Positions 58,741-64,000 of a stretch of DNA of 64,000 bases are shown piece after piece. The DNA comes from an uncultured Cohaesibacter sp. GTDB lineage: Bacteria; Pseudomonadota; Alphaproteobacteria; Rhizobiales; Cohaesibacteraceae. Location: NCBI RefSeq assembly GCF_963667045.1, contig NZ_OY762934.1:5090501-5154500 (forward strand), written 5' to 3'. The stretch's first letter is position 1. Every line of letters begins with the position of its first letter. A model generated the notes under the pieces. That model was not told the DNA's origin. It did not search any database and saw nothing but the letters and a program-made list of their open reading frames with translations. The translations under genes and the position numbers were made by a program.

Positions 58741-58936
58741 TTCGGGAATGCCGTGCAATTTGCCTGAGCTGGGCTTTTTACCTGCTTGAACTGGCTGGGT
58801 AAGTCTGAAATGAATAACTCCTGAAAAAAGCTTACGTCCCGTGGCTTTTCCGGGTAATAAAAGTGTGAAGGTTCACTCGCCCCCGAAAGGATCCGGAAGA
58901 GGCGAGGGTATAAACAAGAATATTTGGAGACTGAGG

Positions 58937-60199
58937 ATGAGACGAGTTGTCGTAACCGGTTTGGGGATGATCAGCCCGCTTGGCAATGGAGTTGAAACGA
59001 CCTGGTCAAATATACTTGCAGGCAAGAGCGGAGCGAAAAATCCGACCGGCTTCGAGATTGAGGATCTGGCCTGCCGTGTGGCCTGTCAGCTACCATTTGG
59101 AGATGGCACCAATGGGACGTTCAATCCCGATGACGTGTTGCCTGTCAAGGAACAGCGCAAGGTTGATCCCTTTATCGTCTATGCGATTGCTGCAGCTGAC
59201 GAGGCGCTGGCCGATGCGAACTGGAAGCCTGAGAGCTATGAAGACCAGATCGTCAGTGGTGTGATGATCGGGTCTGGTATCGGTGGTCTGTTGGGTATCG
59301 AAAAGGCTGCCTATGACTTGCAGGAAAAGGGACCGCGCCGCATCAGCCCATTTTTCATTCCCGGCCGTCTGATCAACCTGGCGTCCGGCTATGTTTCCAT
59401 CCGTCATGGCCTGAAGGGCCCCAACCATGCCGTCGTTACGGCCTGCTCGACTGGCGCTCATGCCATCGGTGATGCAGCTCGACTGATTGCGCTGGGGGAT
59501 GCGGACGTGATGGTTGCCGGTGGTACCGAATCACCGATCGGGCGCCTCGCTCTTGCCGGGTTTGCTGCCTGCCGCGCCCTTTCAACCAATTTCAACGATA
59601 CGCCGGAAAAGGCTTCCCGTCCTTATGACAAGGACCGTGACGGTTTTGTCATGGGGGAAGGTGCCGGTGTGGTCGTTCTGGAAGAGTATGAACATGCCAA
59701 GGCGCGCGGCGCCAAGATCTATGCCGAAGTCATCGGCTATGGCATGTCCGGTGACGCCTATCACATTACGGCTCCGTCCGAGGATGGCGATGGCGCCTTC
59801 CGTTGCATGACCGCAGCCCTGAAGCGCGCCGGTATCACGCCGGACCAAATTGATTATGTGAATGCTCACGGCACGTCGACGCCACTTGGCGATGAAATCG
59901 AGCTCAGGGCTATCGAGCGGCTGGTTGGCGATGCGGCTGATGGTCTGACCATGTCGTCGACAAAATCGGCTGTCGGTCATCTTCTGGGCGCTGCAGGGGC
60001 TGTCGAGGCCATCTTCTCGACCCTTGCAATCCGCGATCAGGTGGCACCTCCGACGCTCAACCTCGATAATCCGTCTGTTGATACCAAAATCGATCTGGTT
60101 CCCCACACTCCCAAGAAGATGGACATCAAGGTTGCGCTGTCCAACTCCTTCGGCTTCGGCGGCACCAATGCGTCGTTGATCTTACGGGCGGTAGACTGA
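58937..60199 (+). CDS. fabF: 3-oxoacyl-ACP synthase II (FabF)
   Basis: A 420-residue condensing enzyme elongating acyl-ACP with malonyl-ACP. The thiolase-fold triad is C170 (V-T-A-C-S-T-G-A), H311 (N-A-H-G-T-S-T-P) and H348 (S-A-V-G-H-L-L-G). It begins M-R-R-V-V-V-T-G-L-G and ends N-S-F-G-F-G-G-T-N-A-S-L-I. The start at 58937 has GGAG eight bases upstream; a longer frame to 58841 is not conserved. It is preceded by a terminator, so it likely has its own promoter in the 58741-58936 gap. Confidence 0.97.
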   Translation: MRRVVVTGLGMISPLGNGVETTWSNILAGKSGAKNPTGFEIEDLACRVACQLPFGDGTNGTFNPDDVLPVKEQRKVDPFIVYAIAAADEALADANWKPESYEDQIVSGVMIGSGIGGLLGIEKAAYDLQEKGPRRISPFFIPGRLINLASGYVSIRHGLKGPNHAVVTACSTGAHAIGDAARLIALGDADVMVAGGTESPIGRLALAGFAACRALSTNFNDTPEKASRPYDKDRDGFVMGEGAGVVVLEEYEHAKARGAKIYAEVIGYGMSGDAYHITAPSEDGDGAFRCMTAALKRAGITPDQIDYVNAHGTSTPLGDEIELRAIERLVGDAADGLTMSSTKSAVGHLLGAAGAVEAIFSTLAIRDQVAPPTLNLDNPSVDTKIDLVPHTPKKMDIKVALSNSFGFGGTNASLILRAVD

Positions 60200-60505
60200 C
60201 TAATCCGGGGTGATGCATCGCGGAGCACTGGCGGCTTATGCCGACGCACCGCGAGACTACAACCCACGACCATGGACAAGAGGCGGCCCCGGGCCGTCTC
60301 TTTTTCGCCACGATACTTACGTACAGCGTCTGACCGATGATTGCTTGAGGACGCAGATCTTTTATGTGACTGCTGTGTGCCCCCTGATTCCGGGCTGTTT
60401 ACAGGACTGGGCTCGGGTTTCATTTTGATTTCGGGCCAGAAGGCCTTCCCGGTATATCCTTGCCGGGTCTTTCGCAATTGATGACCATCTTGACTTGAGG
60501 CAGAT
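60200..60505. other. Intergenic region between fabF and mltG
   Basis: About 305 bases without a gene. It contains the fabF terminator (60280-60305) and presumably the mltG promoter. Confidence 0.6.
60280..60305 (+). terminator. Terminator after fabF
   Basis: GAGGCGGCC (60280-60288) pairs with GGCCGTCTC (60292-60300) with one G-U wobble, followed by TTTTT. Confidence 0.8.
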
Positions 60506-61924
60506 ATGGTAGACGGTAAAGACGACAAGGACGAGCTTCAGGGCGCTGACGAAGACAAGCGCGAAGAATCGCAGGATACTGCGAAGAAGAACGGGCAGTC
60601 CTCCCAAACGGATACCTCAGACGAGAAGGCCCCGTCGGACGAGCCGTCCGACACCGAAGAGACCGGGGACAAGACCACAGACGAAGCCGCGAGGAAAAAA
60701 GAAACCGAATCCGAAGCGTCAAGCGATTCTTCTGCTTCGCAGGAGGCCGAACCGACACCGGCGGCAATCATTGATACCAGTGAGGTGAAGGCACCCAAGA
60801 GCGCACGTCAGGCCATCGAGCCCGATACGCCGCCGCCACCGCCAATCCGCTCCAAGGCTGTCCGGCATCCAATCGTCGTTTTCATGAATTTCATCATCAC
60901 GGTGCTGCTGCTCTGCGTCATTGCGATTGGCGGGCTGCTTTATTATGGCAAGCAGACCTTCCTTGAAGAAGGTCCGCTCAAGCAGGAGAAAACCATTCTT
61001 GTGAGTGGCGGAACCGGGCTGGGGACCATTGCCGAGATTCTCGAACGTCAGAATGTGATCAGTGACCAGACGATCTTCAATTATGGCGTTCAGATCTATC
61101 GTCAGGATACCAAGCTGAAGGCTGGCGAATATCTGTTCAGCCCCGGTGTTTCGATGATGCAGGTGATGCAGATTCTGACATCGGGCAAGTCCATTCTGCA
61201 TTCAGTGACGATTCCGGAAGGCTATACCTCCTATCAGATCGCTCAGGTGCTGGAAGAGAATGACATTCTGGTCGGGCCTCTCAAGGAGCTGCCAGCCGAA
61301 GGCACGTTGCTGCCGGAAACCTACAAATTCTCCCGTGGCACGACGCGGCAGGAAATGGTCGACAGGATGGCCGATGCGCATCAGCGGGCCGTTAACGAGA
61401 TCTGGTCGCGCAGGTCGCCAGATTTGCCGCTGAAGACCAAGGAAGAGCTGGTCACGCTGGCGTCCATCGTCGAGAAGGAAACCGGCAAGGCGTCCGAGCG
61501 GACCCGCGTCGCTGGTATCTTCATCAACCGTCTCAATCAGGGCATCAAGCTGCAGTCCGATCCGACCGTGATCTACGGCATTTTCGGCGGTCAGGGTAAG
61601 CCGAAGGATCGTCCGATCTTCCGGTCTGATCTGGACAAGAAGACCGACTACAACACCTATATCATTCCGGGGCTGACGCCTGGACCGATTGCCAATCCGG
61701 GGCGCGCCTCTCTGGAAGCAGTTGCCAATCCAAGCCGCACCAAGGAGCTGTATTTCGTGGCAGATGGCACCGGTGGGCATGTTTTCTCTGAGACGCTCAA
61801 GCAGCATAACGAGAATGTCCGGCGCTGGCGTGAGATAGAAAAGCAGCGGATCGAGGCGCAAAAGCAGGCTGGTGAGGCCGCGCCTGCCGAGCCGGCTGCA
61901 ACCGAGGAAAAGCCCGCAGAGTAG
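60506..61924 (+). CDS. mltG: Endolytic murein transglycosylase MltG
   Basis: A 472-residue inner-membrane lytic transglycosylase thought to end glycan-strand synthesis. It has a long acidic, low-complexity cytosolic N-terminus (1-118, rich in D/E/S/T), one membrane helix (about 122-146), a LysM-like part and the YceG catalytic domain with A-S-I-V-E-K-E-T, whose first glutamate E323 corresponds to the catalytic E218 of E. coli MltG. The C-terminus is Ala/Glu/Pro-rich. The N-terminal extension is about 100 residues longer than in E. coli. The gene follows fabF, the usual alphaproteobacterial order. Confidence 0.94.
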   Translation: MVDGKDDKDELQGADEDKREESQDTAKKNGQSSQTDTSDEKAPSDEPSDTEETGDKTTDEAARKKETESEASSDSSASQEAEPTPAAIIDTSEVKAPKSARQAIEPDTPPPPPIRSKAVRHPIVVFMNFIITVLLLCVIAIGGLLYYGKQTFLEEGPLKQEKTILVSGGTGLGTIAEILERQNVISDQTIFNYGVQIYRQDTKLKAGEYLFSPGVSMMQVMQILTSGKSILHSVTIPEGYTSYQIAQVLEENDILVGPLKELPAEGTLLPETYKFSRGTTRQEMVDRMADAHQRAVNEIWSRRSPDLPLKTKEELVTLASIVEKETGKASERTRVAGIFINRLNQGIKLQSDPTVIYGIFGGQGKPKDRPIFRSDLDKKTDYNTYIIPGLTPGPIANPGRASLEAVANPSRTKELYFVADGTGGHVFSETLKQHNENVRRWREIEKQRIEAQKQAGEAAPAEPAATEEKPAE

Positions 61925-61960
61925 GGTTGGATAGGGTTGACCTTTTGGGCATAAATTGGT

Positions 61961-61995
61961 GGCGACCGTGGGAATTCTGCGGTCGCCCTTTTTCT
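61961..61995 (+). terminator. Terminator after mltG
   Basis: GGCGACCG (61961-61968) pairs perfectly with CGGTCGCC (61980-61987), followed by CTTTTTC. Confidence 0.88.
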
Positions 61996-62032
61996 ATCCG
62001 GATGGTAGGGCCAAGAGTGTGCCGGTCGTAGG

Positions 62033-62470
62033 CTAGTGGATCAGCTCCCGGTCATTCTCAAAGATGACCGCCGCGCCGGAGAGGGCCTGCTGAATGTCCT
62101 CTTTGCCGGAAATATCAAGCGGAATGCTGACCCGCAGCCTCAATGGTGCCTCGGTCTGGGGGACTATGTCCTCGACCTCGATGAAATAACGAATGGCCTC
62201 AAGGTCGGCATGGCTGCTTCTTAGGACGATCTTGCGTTGTCCGGTGGCGTGGGAAAGAATGAAACCTGTTTCGAAATCCCAGCCCAGATCCACCCCGTGT
62301 TGGGTGCGGGAGACGATGCCATTCATTGACTCGGTGAAGAGCGCATCTTCTGCCAGCCTGAGACCGGTTCGGGTCAGATAGATGAGGGCAAAACTGGCGC
62401 ACAGGCTCGCCTTGGAGACCGGCAGAAGCGTGAATCGCTCAAGGGTTTCTATGGCCTTCTGATGCGACAT
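62033..62470 (-). CDS. Hypothetical protein
   Basis: A 145-residue soluble protein without signal peptide, membrane segment or motif that I recognise. It is mixed in charge with a moderately hydrophobic region around residues 20-45 and several acidic stretches near the end (D-I-S-G-K-E-D, E-N-D-R-E). Coding is supported by normal codon use, a complete frame and the absence of a better gene on the other strand. It is convergent with mltG, separated by the mltG terminator, and divergent from yicC. No function can be given. Confidence 0.65.
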   Translation of the reverse strand: MSHQKAIETLERFTLLPVSKASLCASFALIYLTRTGLRLAEDALFTESMNGIVSRTQHGVDLGWDFETGFILSHATGQRKIVLRSSHADLEAIRYFIEVEDIVPQTEAPLRLRVSIPLDISGKEDIQQALSGAAVIFENDRELIH

Positions 62471-62691
62471 GCCTGTTGCCTTGCTTCGGGAATTGAAAGA
62501 GTGGAAGAGGGCCTGCCTCTATCTGGCATCGCTTTTTCCGCAGTAAAGCATTGCAGGGTTGAATTGTCACTCATTTTGCTGTGTCACGGGGGCTGGCGGG
62601 CTTGACAGGCCGCCTGTCGATCCTGATGGTATGCGCGCAGGACAGCGTGACATGCATTTCTGCTCGCTGGGCAATCCAAGGATAGATCATC

Positions 62692-63579
62692 ATGACGCTT
62701 GTTAGCATGACCGGTTTCACTCGCACGGGTGGAAATTTTGGCAGATATAACTGGACCTGGGAAATCAAGACGGTCAATGGCAAGGGGCTTGACCTGCGCC
62801 TGCGTCTGCCTGCCGGGTTCGATGATCTGGACCGTCCGGTGCGCGCCATCATGGGCGAGCGGCTGTCGCGCGGATCTTGCTACGTCAATCTGACCGTGCA
62901 GCATGAAGACCCCACCCAGACCATGAAAATCAACCAGCAGGTTCTCGAATCTGTGCTGGAGGCCATGGCATCGATCCGGGGGCGGGTTGATGCGACCGAG
63001 CCCAGCCTTGATGGCATTCTCTCCATAAAGGGGGTCATGGAGCAGGTCGAGGAACGGGAAAGCGAAGAGCTTCACGAAGCACTGCTGGAGGCGATGCTCA
63101 GCAGTTTCAAGGACGCCATCAGTGATCTGGTGAAAATGCGTCAGAGCGAAGGTGAGGCCCTTGAGAAGGTTGTGATGCAACGGGTTGAGGAGTTGGAAAA
63201 CCTGACCCGGCAAGCGGAAGACTGTCCGGCCCGGACGGCCGATGTTATCAAGGCCAAGCTCCGCCAGCAGATCGAACGCATCATGGAAGCGGAGAAGTCC
63301 CTCGATGAGGACCGGCTCTATCAGGAAGCTGTTCTGCTTGCCGGCAAGGCTGATGTCCGGGAAGAATTGGACCGGCTCTACGCCCATTGTGCCGCCGTGC
63401 GGGCTCTTGTTGCCGAAGACAAGCCGGTGGGGCGCAAGCTTGATTTTCTGGCGCAGGAATTCAACCGCGAGGCCAACACCCTCTGTTCCAAATCCAATGA
63501 CACCAGCCTCACCGCGATCGGCCTTGATCTCAAGGCAACGATCGAGCAGCTGCGTGAACAAATCCAAAATGTCGAGTGA
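62692..63579 (+). CDS. yicC: YicC family endoribonuclease-like protein
   Basis: A 295-residue YicC protein. It begins L-V-S-M-T-G-F-T-R and contains W-E-I-K-T-V-N-G-K-G-L-D-L-R-L-R-L-P and the C-terminal DUF1732 block ending I-E-Q-L-R-E-Q-I-Q-N-V-E. In E. coli YicC is an endoribonuclease that promotes turnover of the sRNA RyhB; this activity is assumed by family. It lies six bases before gmk, the standard yicC-gmk operon of alphaproteobacteria. Confidence 0.93.
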   Translation: MTLVSMTGFTRTGGNFGRYNWTWEIKTVNGKGLDLRLRLPAGFDDLDRPVRAIMGERLSRGSCYVNLTVQHEDPTQTMKINQQVLESVLEAMASIRGRVDATEPSLDGILSIKGVMEQVEERESEELHEALLEAMLSSFKDAISDLVKMRQSEGEALEKVVMQRVEELENLTRQAEDCPARTADVIKAKLRQQIERIMEAEKSLDEDRLYQEAVLLAGKADVREELDRLYAHCAAVRALVAEDKPVGRKLDFLAQEFNREANTLCSKSNDTSLTAIGLDLKATIEQLREQIQNVE

Positions 63580-63585
63580 ACCAAA

Positions 63586-64000
63586 ATGACGGAAAATACC
63601 ATGATCCGACGCGGGTTGATGCTGGTCCTTTCATCCCCCTCCGGCGCAGGCAAGTCGACCATTTGCCGCAATCTGCTAGCTAGGCAAGACAATCTGCAGC
63701 TTTCCGTTTCCGCCACGACGCGGCCCAAGCGCGGCAGCGAGATTGATGGCGTGCATTATCACTTCATGTCCGAACGGCAGTTCGTGTCTATGCGGGACCG
63801 GGGTGATCTTCTGGAGTGGGCCGAGGTGCATTCCAATTTCTATGGCACGCCGCGGGATCCGGTTGAAGAGGCCCTGTCGAAGGGCAACGACGTGTTGTTC
63901 GATATCGACTGGCAGGGCACGCTGCAGATGAAGAAGGCTGCCCGCAAGGACATCGTGACGGTATTCGTGTTGCCGCCTTCCATGGCTGAACTGAAGAACC
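63586..64000 (+). CDS. gmk: Guanylate kinase (partial, cut by window end)
   Basis: The first 138 residues of guanylate kinase, which phosphorylates GMP to GDP. The P-loop S-S-P-S-G-A-G-K-S-T, the GMP-binding S-A-T-T-R-P-K-R-G-S-E-I-D-G-V-H-Y-H-F and E-W-A-E-V-H are present. The start could be 63586 or the in-frame ATG at 63601, which has GGAAA seven bases upstream. The frame is open at the window edge. It follows yicC by six bases, and with guaB and guaA in the same window completes the GMP branch to GDP. Confidence 0.95.
   Translation, partial: MTENTMIRRGLMLVLSSPSGAGKSTICRNLLARQDNLQLSVSATTRPKRGSEIDGVHYHFMSERQFVSMRDRGDLLEWAEVHSNFYGTPRDPVEEALSKGNDVLFDIDWQGTLQMKKAARKDIVTVFVLPPSMAELKN

Noticed and set aside
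60708-61201. Minus-strand frames inside mltG
   Set aside because: Overlap the MltG membrane helix and catalytic domain, with no independent support.

Overview
The window is a chromosomal segment of an alphaproteobacterium, most probably a Hyphomicrobiales (Rhizobiales) member. I base this on gene order (rpsF-rpsR-DUF2232-rplI-dnaB-alr-radA-cvpA-purF on one strand, then fabD-fabG-acpP-fabF-mltG-yicC-gmk on the other), on several families mainly seen in that group (DUF2865, DUF2232 inside the ribosomal protein operon, NnrU, paired YkuD proteins), and on moderately GC-rich, uniform codon use. A marine relative such as Cohaesibacter is possible, but the sequence alone does not prove it. I see no tRNA or rRNA genes, integrases, transposases or CRISPR arrays. 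Most of the window is conserved housekeeping DNA, with small accessory pieces in between.

Layout. 1-3.1 kb: a small Sel1-like protein, then the ubiT-ubiU-ubiV operon (minus strand) for oxygen-independent ubiquinone synthesis, preceded by a near-perfect FNR-type box. 3.6-9 kb: guaB, a CorA/ZntB-type transporter, a GFA-family protein, an RsmB-like rRNA methyltransferase and a MarR regulator. 9.1-12.6 kb: guaA followed by two sulfotransferase genes, the second broken (or switched) at a run of seven G. 12.7-16.8 kb: a divergent Lrp/DUF2000 pair around a palindrome, two YkuD L,D-transpeptidases, a DksA-type protein and NnrU. 17-30 kb: YfgM-like protein, bamB, der, class II DAHP synthase, nadE, gltX, DUF2865, a flavin reductase, a SulP transporter and CreA.

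30-34.4 kb: an ArsR regulator with the cysteine spacing of sulfane-sulfur sensors (BigR/SqrR) heads a tight pabB-pabA-pabC operon. Upstream of it is about 0.94 kb without a gene, holding an ATTC-N8-GAAT palindrome and a structured element with a terminator-like hairpin on the minus strand (candidate small RNA). 34.4-44.2 kb: cysS, cimA, rarD, a YdcZ-type DMT protein, a LOG protein, a LysM envelope protein, and a cysteine-rich ArsR regulator next to an Atm1-type ABC exporter. 44.3-55.4 kb: SDR, purF, cvpA, radA, alr, dnaB and the rplI-DUF2232-rpsR-rpsF cluster, all minus strand. 56.2-64 kb: the fab cluster, mltG, an unknown gene, yicC and gmk (cut by the window end).

The strongest leads for something new are the ArsR-pab operon with its upstream non-coding region, the Cys-rich ArsR/Atm1 pair, the FNR-linked ubiTUV operon, the G7 tract in the sulfotransferase, and the structured leaders before rpsF and aroG. 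None is proven to be a new system from sequence alone.
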